Source of the DNA: JBBSBL01 sp046330255
GTDB taxonomy: Bacteria > Actinomycetota > Thermoleophilia > Solirubrobacterales > Solirubrobacteraceae
Reading direction: 5' to 3'
NCBI GenBank assembly: GCA_046330255.1
Contig: JAXLTC010000002.1
Coordinates: 62,001 to 126,000, forward strand
DNA: 64,000 nt
This document shows, in pieces, positions 8,562 through 15,739 of this stretch. How positions within the stretch are numbered: the stretch's first letter is position 1; every line of letters starts with the position of its first letter. The translations under genes were made by a program, and so were the position numbers. Below the pieces are notes generated by a model. The model made no database searches and was not told the origin of the DNA. It saw only the letters and a program-made list of their open reading frames with translations.

Positions 8562-9550
8562 CCCGGGCCCCGCTCTCCGCTCGCGTAGGCGTCGAGCGCC
8601 AGGTAGCCGGGAAACGGGATCGCCGGGAGATCGCGCGCCGCGGCGCCGATCATCGCCGCGTTGTCGGTGCACAGCTCGGGCGCCGGCACCACCACGTCCG
8701 GCACGAGCGCGCGGGCGGCCTCGCGCAGCGGCCCGTTCGCGGCCACCCCGCCGCCCAGCGCGAGCCGCTCCATGCCGGTGGCCTCCAGCGCGCGCCGGAC
8801 GCGCTCGGTGAGCTGCGCGACGATCGCGGCCTGGTAGGAGGCCGCGAGGTCGGCGCGCCGCCGCTCGGCCTCGCGCTCCCCGAGGTCGCGGATCGCGTAG
8901 CGCAGCGCGGTCTTGACTCCGGCGAACGACATGTCGAGGCCGCTCACGCCGGCGGCCGCGGGAAACGCGAACGCGCCGGCGTCGCCCTCGCGCGCGAGGC
9001 GCTCGAGCGCCGCGCCGCCGGGATAGCCCAGGCCGAGCATGCGCGCGCCCTTGTCGAACGCCTCGCCGGCGGCGTCGTCGAGCGTGGAGCCGAGCACCTC
9101 GTGGCCGGGGCCGTGGCCGGCGACGCGCGCGATGAAGCTGTGCCCTCCGCTCGCGATCAGGACGACGAACGGCGGTCGCAGGTCCGGGTCGGCCAGGAAC
9201 GACGCCGCCACGTGCCCGTGGAGATGGTCGACCGGAGTCAGCGGGAGACCGCGCGCCGCGGCGATCGCCTTGCCGGCGCAGAGCCCGACCAGCAGCGCGC
9301 CGATGAGACCGGGGCCCTGCGTAACGGCCACGCGCTCGATCTGCTCCAGGCCGGCGCCGGCCCGCGCGAGCGCGTCGGCGACCACCGCGTCGAGCAACTC
9401 GAGGTGGTGGCGGGAGGCGATCTCCGGCACCACGCCCCCGAAGCGCTCGTGGACCCCCTGGGAGGAGACGACGCTCGAGCGGACTGCGCCGGCGCCGTCG
9501 AGCACCGCGGCGCAGGTGTCGTCGCAACTCGTCTCGAGCGCGAGGATCAC
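8558..9550 (-). CDS. tsaD: tRNA N6-threonylcarbamoyladenosine transferase TsaD
   Basis: Transfers the threonylcarbamoyl group to A37 of ANN-decoding tRNAs, working with TsaB and TsaE. 330 residues, typical length. Motifs: LALETSCDDT at the start, SRHHLELL (metal His pair, about 50), VTQGPGLIGALLVG (about 85), HLHGHVAA (about 110), SGGHS, STLDDAAGEAFDK, and the C-terminal GGGVAANGPLR with CTDNAAMIG. GTG at 9550 is the only start that keeps the ILALETS strand complete, and it overlaps the rimI stop (GTGA). It sits in the operon tsaB-rimI-tsaD. Confidence 0.95.
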   Translation of the reverse strand: MILALETSCDDTCAAVLDGAGAVRSSVVSSQGVHERFGGVVPEIASRHHLELLDAVVADALARAGAGLEQIERVAVTQGPGLIGALLVGLCAGKAIAAARGLPLTPVDHLHGHVAASFLADPDLRPPFVVLIASGGHSFIARVAGHGPGHEVLGSTLDDAAGEAFDKGARMLGLGYPGGAALERLAREGDAGAFAFPAAAGVSGLDMSFAGVKTALRYAIRDLGEREAERRRADLAASYQAAIVAQLTERVRRALEATGMERLALGGGVAANGPLREAARALVPDVVVPAPELCTDNAAMIGAAARDLPAIPFPGYLALDAYASGERGPG

Positions 9551-10101
9551 GCGCCGTGCAGGGCGCGGCGGCGCCCCGGCGGGCCCGCCGCCGAGCCCGC
9601 GCGCGGATCGATCTCCACCGCGGCGGGGACGTCGGCGAGCGATCCCCGGCGGGTCGCCGGGGTCCGCCACATGATCAGGGCGTCCTCGCCGTTGTCCTGG
9701 TAGTAGCGGCGGCGGGTCCCGGCGGCGCGGAAGCCGAAGCGCTCGTAGAGAGCTATCGCCTCGCCGTTGGTGGGCCGGACCTCGAGCGTGATGCGCGCAT
9801 CCGGGTCGCCGATGCGGCGCAGCATCTCTCCCAGCAGCGCCGATGCGACCCCGCGCCGCAGGGCCTCCGGGTCCACGGCCACGTTCATCAGGTGCCAGAC
9901 GCTCTCGTAGCGCGAGCACACGAGGTAGCCGACGATCCTGCCGTCGCGGCACGCGGCGAGGCAGATCCCGGACGGCTTGGAGAGCTCGAGCACGAACATC
10001 GCCAGCGACCAGGGCGCGGGGAACGCGCGGCGCTCGATCGCGACCACGGCGGGGAGATCGGCGTAGGTGAGCCGGCGGATGTCGGGTTGGTCGCGGGTCA
10101 T
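9547..10101 (-). CDS. rimI: ribosomal protein S18-alanine N-acetyltransferase RimI-type (GNAT)
   Basis: A GNAT acetyltransferase, likely acetylating the N-terminal alanine of ribosomal protein S18. 184 residues: GNAT motif D/A with LMNVAVDPEALRRGVASALL (acetyl-CoA loop RRGVAS, about 88-93), motif B with LEVRPTNGEAIALYERFGF, and the RRYYQDNGEDALIM strand characteristic of RimI. The last 35 residues are a Pro/Gly/Ala-rich extension longer than in Escherichia coli RimI (148 residues). It overlaps tsaB by ATGA and tsaD by GTGA, the common tsaB-rimI-tsaD layout. Confidence 0.92.
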   Translation of the reverse strand: MTRDQPDIRRLTYADLPAVVAIERRAFPAPWSLAMFVLELSKPSGICLAACRDGRIVGYLVCSRYESVWHLMNVAVDPEALRRGVASALLGEMLRRIGDPDARITLEVRPTNGEAIALYERFGFRAAGTRRRYYQDNGEDALIMWRTPATRRGSLADVPAAVEIDPRAGSAAGPPGRRRALHGA

Positions 10102-10802
10102 GCGCGCTCCCGGCGGGACGCCTCGAGCGCCGCGTCGGGGCGGCGGAGGTAGTCGGGCAGGACCTCCGCGGCGGCCCCCGGCAGGGCCTCGAGCGCGAGC
10201 CGCGCCACGCTCGTCGCGCGCACGCGGTGCAGCGGGGATTCGCCGTCAGGGACTTCCAGCCCGGCCCCTTCGATGAGCTCCGCGAATCGTAGCGCCCCGT
10301 CTCCCACCGCCAGCCGGGGCCGGCTCAGCGCCGCGAGCCCGCCGGCGAGCGCATCGGGCGCCAGCGCGGCGGCCGGCATCGTCTCGCGAGGCCCGTCGAA
10401 GGCTGCGGCGAACGCCTCGCCGCGGCGGGCGTCGAGCACCGCCGCGACACGGCCGCCAGGCGCCCCCTCGCGCGCGCCGTGCGCGAGCGCGGCCAGCGAG
10501 GAGACGCCGGCGAGCGGGAGGCCGCGCGCGAGCGCCAGGCCGTGCGCGGTGGCGAGCCCGATGCGCAGGCCGGTGAATCCCCCGGGGCCGATCCCGGCGG
10601 CGAGCAGGTCCACGTGGTCCCAGCCCGCCCCGGCCGCGCCGAGCGCCTGCTCGCAGAGGGCCAGCAGGCGGGTCGCATGGGCGGGCCGCTCCTCGGGCGC
10701 GGGGTCGTGGCGCCGCTCGACGGCGTCCCCGGGTCGCGCCCCGTCCAGGACCGCGACCGCCGTCGAGGGCGTAGCCGTGTCGAGCGCGAGGACCAGCGAC
10801 AC
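10098..10802 (-). CDS. tsaB: tRNA threonylcarbamoyladenosine biosynthesis protein TsaB
   Basis: Non-catalytic partner of TsaD in t6A synthesis. 234 residues with the ASKHA fold: LVLALDTATPSTAVAVLDG at the start, HATRLLALCEQAL, GIGPGGFTGLRIGLATAHGLAL (about 70-90), SSLAALA, and AAVLDARRGEAFAA. The TsaD metal-site residues are absent, as expected for TsaB. GTG at 10802 is the only start compatible with the first strand. There is a gap of 11 bases to the upstream KAS III-like gene, so it may be co-transcribed with it. Its usual upstream partner tsaE is 3 kb away. Confidence 0.92.
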   Translation of the reverse strand: MSLVLALDTATPSTAVAVLDGARPGDAVERRHDPAPEERPAHATRLLALCEQALGAAGAGWDHVDLLAAGIGPGGFTGLRIGLATAHGLALARGLPLAGVSSLAALAHGAREGAPGGRVAAVLDARRGEAFAAAFDGPRETMPAAALAPDALAGGLAALSRPRLAVGDGALRFAELIEGAGLEVPDGESPLHRVRATSVARLALEALPGAAAEVLPDYLRRPDAALEASRRERA

Positions 10803-10813
10803 GGGGCCGGCGC

Positions 10814-11782
10814 TCAGCCGGCGCCGGGGCGGCGGTCGATCCAGCGCAGCAGCGCGCTGCCCGCCGAGAACCCCGAGCCGACGACGGTCAGCAGGAGGAG
10901 ATCGCCGTCCTCGAGCCTGCGTGCGGGATCCTCGATACCGGCGCACAGCGCGGTGACGATGCCCGCGCCACCCTGATTGCCCCGAGTGGAGACGTTGTGC
11001 CAGTGCTGCTCGGTGCCCACCCCGAGGATCTCAACCAGGTCCTCGAGCAGCCGGTAGTTCATCTGATGGGCTAGGAAGGCGCGGAGATCCCCGATCTCGA
11101 GGCCGTGCGCATCGAGCATCTCGGTCGCGGACTCCACGAGCAGCCGCGTCGCGATGGGCTTGATCGCAGCGCCGTCCATCGAGAACCACCCGCGAACCGG
11201 AGTCATCGCCAGGCCGGCGCCTTCGTTGTGGCTACTGAGGCGAATGTCGACGATCTCGGCCCCCTCAGCCGGGCGTTCGTCCTGCAGCAGCACGGTTCCC
11301 GCGCTGTCACCGAAGAAGATCGCGAACCTGCGGTCCTCGTAGTCGACGACCCGGCTGTACTTCTCCGCCGCGCTGAGCGCGATCCGGCGCAGGCCCTGCG
11401 TCGCCATCAGCCCGCGCGCCACGGCCAGCCCGTAGACGAAGTTCGAGCAGGAGGCGTTCAGGTCGAAGTGGATCCCGGTGAGCCCGAGCTTCTCGGAGGC
11501 GTGCGCCGCCGTGGCGGGCGCGAGGGTGTCCGGGGTGCTGGTCGCGCAGATCAGGAGCTCGACGTCCGCGGCCGACCACCCGCCCCGGGTCAGCGCGGCG
11601 CTCGTCGCGGCCACGGCGAGATCGCTGGTGTCGACGTCCTCGGCGGCGAGGTTTCGGGTCTCGATGCCCGTGTGGCTGAGGATCCAGTCGGCAGAGGTGT
11701 CCATCCGCGCGACCAGGTCGGCGTTGGTCAGCTCATGCGCCGGGTGGTGATACCCGGAGGCGGCGATAAATGGCCCGGCCAT
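10814..11782 (-). CDS. 3-oxoacyl-ACP synthase III (KAS III)-like enzyme
   Basis: Thiolase-fold condensing enzyme. 322 residues. The catalytic triad of KAS III is present: Cys112 in NASCSNFVYGL, His in LAHQMNY (about 247), and Asn in TRGNQGGAG (about 274). IETRN near residue 43 and FFGDSAGTVLL are typical of FabH. The loops after the His and Asn differ from housekeeping FabH (HQMNYRLL rather than HQAN; GNQGGAG rather than GNTSAAS), so it may use a special starter or act on a secondary product. ATG 11782 has a TANNNT box 9 bases upstream. It is divergent from an acyltransferase, with an SDR beyond, and inserted into the t6A gene order. Confidence 0.85.
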   Translation of the reverse strand: MAGPFIAASGYHHPAHELTNADLVARMDTSADWILSHTGIETRNLAAEDVDTSDLAVAATSAALTRGGWSAADVELLICATSTPDTLAPATAAHASEKLGLTGIHFDLNASCSNFVYGLAVARGLMATQGLRRIALSAAEKYSRVVDYEDRRFAIFFGDSAGTVLLQDERPAEGAEIVDIRLSSHNEGAGLAMTPVRGWFSMDGAAIKPIATRLLVESATEMLDAHGLEIGDLRAFLAHQMNYRLLEDLVEILGVGTEQHWHNVSTRGNQGGAGIVTALCAGIEDPARRLEDGDLLLLTVVGSGFSAGSALLRWIDRRPGAG

Positions 11783-11791
11783 CGTGGCGCA

Positions 11792-11797
11792 AGTCTA
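11792..11797 (-). promoter_or_regulatory. -10 box TAGACT, leaderless-type
   Basis: TAGACT lies 9 bases before the KAS III-like ATG (11782) with no Shine-Dalgarno. A divergent partner promoter is 60 bases away. Confidence 0.45.
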
Positions 11798-11856
11798 GAG
11801 AGCCGACGGTAGAGGCTCGCCAATCGCAGGCCCACCGCGCGCATCCCGGCCGCCGC

Positions 11857-11862
11857 TACGAT
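11857..11862 (+). promoter_or_regulatory. -10 box TACGAT, leaderless-type
   Basis: TACGAT ends 7 bases before the TTG start at 11870. No ribosome binding site is present. The spacing supports this rare start codon. Confidence 0.45.
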
Positions 11863-11869
11863 CCGTCCG

Positions 11870-13126
11870 TTGACCCAGAGATCAGAGAATCGCGAGCCCC
11901 CGCCGACGCTCGCGACACCGCATTACCCGCTGCTCGACTCCCTCCGGGGGGTCGCGGCTCTGAGCGTCTTCACGGCCCACTTCCTGATCTTCATCGTCCC
12001 CGAGGTGGAGGGAAGCGCCTTCTCGCCCCTTCTGACCCGGCTGGACCCGGGTGTCGCGATCTTCCTCCTGCTCTCCGCTTTCCTGCTGTATCGCCCGTTC
12101 GTCAAGTCGCGGATGGTCCGCAGCCCCGGCCCCGCAATGCTTCCCTTCTTCGCTCGCCGCGTTCTGAGAATCGTTCCGGTCTACTGGGTGGCACTCACCG
12201 TGGTCGCCCTTTACTTCGGGATGACCTACGTATTTACGCCCAGCGGCATCCCCTGGTACTACGGCTTCCTTCAGATCTACGACAAGTCCACGATCACAAA
12301 CGGCATCGGCCAAGCCTGGACGATCGCGGTCGAGGCGTCGTTCTACATCATGTTGCCGATCTGGGCGTTCTTGATGCGGCGCGTCGCCTTCACGACTCGG
12401 CGCGGCTTCCTGGTCACAGAGCTCGTCGGGCTTGCGGGGCTGTGGCTGGGAAGCGTCCTGTGGCGGTGGTTCTGGTTCGTGCACACACCATCTTCGCCGG
12501 GGTTGGGACCGGTGAAGGTGAGCGTCCCGCTCTTCACGCTACCCGCCTACCTAGATGCGCTTGCGGTGGGCATGGCGCTCGCAGTCGTCAGCGTCGCGCT
12601 GTCGGATCGCGAGCGGCAACCAGCATTCGTACGCGCGATCGACCGCCGTCCCTGGACGCCATGGATGCTCGCCGCAGTGTTGTTCTGGCTCTCCGGGATC
12701 GGCGGCGGCACCGTGCGGGTGGACTCTCCGGTCTTCTACGTGCTGCACCAGCAGTTCAACGTCCTGGTGGCTGTCTGTTTGTTCCTCCCGGCTGTGTTCG
12801 GTAGCTCCGACCGAGGCTGGCTCGGCCGAATCCTACGCACGCCGGCACTAGTGTGGATCGCGACTATCTCCTATGGGTTCTACCTGTTCCACCTGCCGGT
12901 GATGACCGCTCTGAGCCGCGATGGCTTCATCCGCGACCACGGGCCGCTCGCGTTCTTCGTGACCGCATTCGCCATCACGTGCCTGCTGGGCGCTGCAAGC
13001 TACTACGGAGTTGGGCGCTACTTCGTCGAGCTCGGGCACCGCCTGCCGCGAGGCAAGGGCCGTGAGGTGTCCGCCGGGTCCGCGGCGCCCGCCGAAGCCG
13101 TCGCGGACGCCCCTCGCCTGCCATGA
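11870..13126 (+). CDS. acyltransferase 3 family (OafA/YrhL-like) integral membrane protein
   Basis: 418 residues with about ten membrane helices. It begins after a short polar lead with the family signature PLLDSLRGVAALSVFTAHF (catalytic-type His after the LRG motif), followed by FLLLSAFLLYRPF, FFARRVLRIVPVYWVAL (the R/R-x-P-x-Y motif) and AWTIAVEASFYIMLPI. YGFYLFHLPV lies near the end. Members move acyl groups such as acetyl onto sugars or lipids at the membrane. TTG 11870 is the start, matched to a -10 box. It overlaps the downstream SDR by 4 bases (ATGA). Third-position GC is a little lower than in the housekeeping genes. Confidence 0.88.
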   Translation: MTQRSENREPPPTLATPHYPLLDSLRGVAALSVFTAHFLIFIVPEVEGSAFSPLLTRLDPGVAIFLLLSAFLLYRPFVKSRMVRSPGPAMLPFFARRVLRIVPVYWVALTVVALYFGMTYVFTPSGIPWYYGFLQIYDKSTITNGIGQAWTIAVEASFYIMLPIWAFLMRRVAFTTRRGFLVTELVGLAGLWLGSVLWRWFWFVHTPSSPGLGPVKVSVPLFTLPAYLDALAVGMALAVVSVALSDRERQPAFVRAIDRRPWTPWMLAAVLFWLSGIGGGTVRVDSPVFYVLHQQFNVLVAVCLFLPAVFGSSDRGWLGRILRTPALVWIATISYGFYLFHLPVMTALSRDGFIRDHGPLAFFVTAFAITCLLGAASYYGVGRYFVELGHRLPRGKGREVSAGSAAPAEAVADAPRLP

Positions 13127-13860
13127 GTTCGGGTGGGCGCCGGGCCGCGTTGGTGACAGGTGGCTCCGCGGGTATCGGGCTCGCCATCGCCAAGGTGCTC
13201 GCTCAGGAAGGCCACGACGTCATGATCGCGAGCCGGGATCGCGCCCGGGCCGAAACCGCTGTGGACGCTTTGCGGGCTCTCGGAGTTGACGTGGCCGTGC
13301 ACCCGACGGACATCGCGCGTGACCAGGACGTGGAGGAACTCGTCGCCGAGCATGTGGCACGCTTTGGAGTTCTCGACGTGCTGGTCAACAACGCTGGTCA
13401 TGGCGGGCCGTTCGCGGTCCTCGATGCGCTCCCCCAGAAGGAGGCCGACCGCGTATTCGCCGTCAATCTCCGGGGCACCTATGTCGTGACGCGCAAGTGT
13501 CTACCACTGCTTCGCGAGGCCGGTGCTCGCCATGGCCGTGCACTTCTGGTGAACACCAGCTCGATCGCCGCCAAGAGAGGGCTTGGACGGATCGCTGCGT
13601 ACTCCGCTACGAAGGCGGCACTCGTCGCGCTGAGCGAGGCGCTGCGAGAGGAGGTCGCCGAGGCCGGCGTTCGAGTCACCGCGCTGTGCCCGGCGCTCAC
13701 CGCGACCCCCATGAGCGAGAAAGGCTGGGCCCGCCGGGTTCCACTGGATAGGATGCTGGCGCCCGAGGACCTTGGAGAGGTCGTCCGCCTGCTGTTGAAC
13801 CTCTCCCCCCGGTGCCAGATTCCGGAGGTCGTTCTGATGCGCGCCGGTCTCGAAGTGTGA
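13123..13860 (+). CDS. short-chain dehydrogenase/reductase
   Basis: NAD(P)-dependent oxidoreductase of the classical SDR type, 245 residues. Cofactor motif TGGSAGIG at about 12-19, NNAG at about 88-91, catalytic Ser in NTSSIAAKRG (about 142) and YSATK (Tyr about 155, Lys about 159). The residues ASRDR after the second strand suggest NADP(H) preference. The substrate cannot be read. It overlaps the acyltransferase gene by ATGA, so the two products probably act together, for example on a lipid or secondary metabolite with the divergent KAS III-like enzyme; that is inference. Confidence 0.88.
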   Translation: MSSGGRRAALVTGGSAGIGLAIAKVLAQEGHDVMIASRDRARAETAVDALRALGVDVAVHPTDIARDQDVEELVAEHVARFGVLDVLVNNAGHGGPFAVLDALPQKEADRVFAVNLRGTYVVTRKCLPLLREAGARHGRALLVNTSSIAAKRGLGRIAAYSATKAALVALSEALREEVAEAGVRVTALCPALTATPMSEKGWARRVPLDRMLAPEDLGEVVRLLLNLSPRCQIPEVVLMRAGLEV

Positions 13861-13881
13861 GGACCTGATGTCAGCGGGTCC
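13861..13881. terminator. short hairpin between convergent SDR and tsaE
   Basis: A 5-bp stem GGACC/GGTCC with an 11-base loop follows the SDR stop directly and covers the tsaE stop. It is weak. Confidence 0.25.
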
Positions 13882-14299
13882 AGGTCACGGAGATCCGCCG
13901 CCGGTCGCCTCCCAGATGTCGTAACGTGACCCGCATCGCGCTCGGACCCAGCCATTCGGCGGTGCTCCCCGGCCACTCAGCGAAGACGATGCTGCCCGCG
14001 CTGCGATACTCGCCCAGGAGATCCGGGATCTCACCGTCCAGCCCGGCCTGGAGTCGATAGAGATCCAGATGGGAGACCGGTAGGCGCCCCGTGTAGCGCT
14101 TGGCGAGCGTAAAGGTCGGGCTGGTGACCCTGGCTGTTACGCCGAGCGCGCGACACGCGCCCCGAACCAGGGTCGTCTTGCCGGTCGCGACGTCACCCGT
14201 GAGCAACACTAGGTCTCCCGCGCACAGGGTCGCGGCAATGCGGGCGCCAGCCGCCTCGGTCTGCGCCGCGGAAGCGGTTTCGAAAATTTCGCCGAGCAA
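13871..14299 (-). CDS. tsaE: tRNA t6A biosynthesis ATPase TsaE
   Basis: P-loop ATPase that drives the TsaB-TsaD complex. 142 residues from TTG at 14299: AGDLVLLTGDVATGKTTLVRG (Walker A, about 30-45), SPTFTLAKRYTG (switch I-like segment), HLDLYRL (Walker B-like, Asp after His) and VFAEWPG near the end, all TsaE hallmarks. No ATG or GTG exists in the right place; TTG 14299 is backed by a TAGCCT box 7 bases upstream. tsaE usually abuts tsaB; here the two are separated by the KAS III-like, acyltransferase and SDR genes. Confidence 0.88.
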   Translation of the reverse strand: MLGEIFETASAAQTEAAGARIAATLCAGDLVLLTGDVATGKTTLVRGACRALGVTARVTSPTFTLAKRYTGRLPVSHLDLYRLQAGLDGEIPDLLGEYRSAGSIVFAEWPGSTAEWLGPSAMRVTLRHLGGDRRRISVTWTR

Positions 14300-14306
14300 C
14301 CTGCCC

Positions 14307-14312
14307 AGGCTA
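14307..14312 (-). promoter_or_regulatory. -10 box TAGCCT, leaderless-type
   Basis: Seven bases before the TTG start of tsaE, with no Shine-Dalgarno spacing. It decides the start choice. Confidence 0.45.
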
Positions 14313-14403
14313 ACGAGGCGCGCGCGGCCACAAGCACTCGCAGGCCGAGTCGAACGGGACCTAGTGGGCCTCGAACACCCCGATCCGGCCCGCCCCTCCA
14401 CGG

Positions 14404-14409
14404 TATCTT
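14404..14409 (+). promoter_or_regulatory. -10 box TATCTT before the flippase gene
   Basis: Lies 10 bases before GTG 14420 and 13 before ATG 14423, in an A/T-richer patch. It probably drives the flippase-Wzy-lipoprotein operon. Confidence 0.4.
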
Positions 14410-14419
14410 TGGTTGTCTG

Positions 14420-15739
14420 GTGATGCTCTCCAGACGCGGCCTTGCTGCGCACGGCACCGTTTTCCTGGCAACGCGCGGCACGAACGCCGTGCTCGCCCTG
14501 GCGCAGATCGCGCTCGTCTCGCATTTCTACTCGACCTCGGCCTCGGCGACGTTCTTCGTCTTCTGGACGGTGGTGTGGGCGGCTTCGGTGCTGCTGCGCT
14601 TCGGCACCGACCAGATCATCCCCAAGCACGTGGCGCTCGCGAGCCGCGACGAGGACCTGAGCTACCTCGGCGGGTTCCGCGCCGTGCTCCGCTGGACCGG
14701 GCCCGTCGCCGTACTTGCGAGTATCCCCGTGCTGCTGGTCACGCTACCGTCGACTACGTTCGCAAGGGCGCTCGAGGTGGCTCCCGCGCTCCTGATCGCC
14801 GCGCTCGCGTGGGCGGCGGCCTATGTCGCGATGGGCGTCGCGAAGGGCTACGGCCAGGTTTCCCTGGCCGGCATCGTCCAGGGCACCTTGGTGCCCGGAG
14901 GGTTCACGCTGGCCGCGCCGGTAGCGGCCATCATCGACCGCTCGTGGGTGACGCTCGCCTACGTCTCCGCGCTGGGCGTGGTCGTGGCCACGGCGGTCAG
15001 CCTTGCGCTCGTGGCACGCGCAGTCGGGCACAAGCCGGTGGAAGCCGCATTCCGCGTCACCGAGCGACCGATCAGCGAACCGGACCGGATCCCCACGGGC
15101 GTTCTGGGGGCGATCATCGAGATCGTCTTGTGGCTCCCGCTGTGGCTCGCGTCGGCGGTCGGCCTGTCGGGGTCCGAGGTGGCTGGCCTCTACGCGGCGC
15201 TGCGCGTCAGCGGTACGTTCTCCTGGGCGTTCACCGCTGTCGTCAGCGTCAGCGTGCCGATGATGGCGCGCGCGCTCGCCGAGGCCGATTACCATGCGCT
15301 CTCTCGACTGCTCTGGCGAACCGCCGTCGCAGGGCTGCTGATCACCGCGCCGATCGCCGTGCTGGGAATCGCCTTCGCCCCCGAGATCCTGCGTCTGCTC
15401 GACCCCACCTATGCCGCCTACGCCTCGACGCTCGTGATCCTGATCGTGGCCCGCCTCTTCGACGCCGCCACCGGCCCACTGTCGGAGTGCCTCGTGCTCG
15501 GCGGCCGCGCTCGCTGGGAGATGGCGAACCAGTTGCTCGGACTGGTCGTGATCGGCGCGGTCGGCCTCGCGCTCGAGCCGTCGGTCGGCATCGAGGCGTT
15601 CGCGTGGGGCACCGCCGTCGCGCTGACGGTCGAGAACCTGGTACGGGTGGAGCAGCTGCGGCGGTTGTTCCGCACCCACTGGCGACCCTCGGCCGAGACG
15701 ATCGAGCTTGCATCGGCCAGAGAGCCGCAGGCCCTGTGA
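14420..15739 (+). CDS. Wzx-like polysaccharide flippase (copy 1)
   Basis: 439 residues with about 12-14 hydrophobic helices and short loops, beginning RRGLAAHGTVFLATRGTNAVLALAQIA, which fits the polysaccharide flippase branch of the MATE/MVF superfamily. It would move lipid-linked glycan units from the cytoplasmic to the outer leaflet. The start may be GTG 14420 or the adjacent ATG 14423. It overlaps the following Wzy-like gene by GTGA, the classical flippase-polymerase pairing. Two other flippases are in the window (24890 and 48584), each with different neighbours, which suggests separate substrates. Confidence 0.85.
   Translation: MMLSRRGLAAHGTVFLATRGTNAVLALAQIALVSHFYSTSASATFFVFWTVVWAASVLLRFGTDQIIPKHVALASRDEDLSYLGGFRAVLRWTGPVAVLASIPVLLVTLPSTTFARALEVAPALLIAALAWAAAYVAMGVAKGYGQVSLAGIVQGTLVPGGFTLAAPVAAIIDRSWVTLAYVSALGVVVATAVSLALVARAVGHKPVEAAFRVTERPISEPDRIPTGVLGAIIEIVLWLPLWLASAVGLSGSEVAGLYAALRVSGTFSWAFTAVVSVSVPMMARALAEADYHALSRLLWRTAVAGLLITAPIAVLGIAFAPEILRLLDPTYAAYASTLVILIVARLFDAATGPLSECLVLGGRARWEMANQLLGLVVIGAVGLALEPSVGIEAFAWGTAVALTVENLVRVEQLRRLFRTHWRPSAETIELASAREPQAL

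Noticed and set aside
14300..14629. Longer TsaE reading to 14629
   Set aside because: The added residues are not TsaE-like and run into the divergent flippase gene; TTG 14299 has a promoter box at the right distance.
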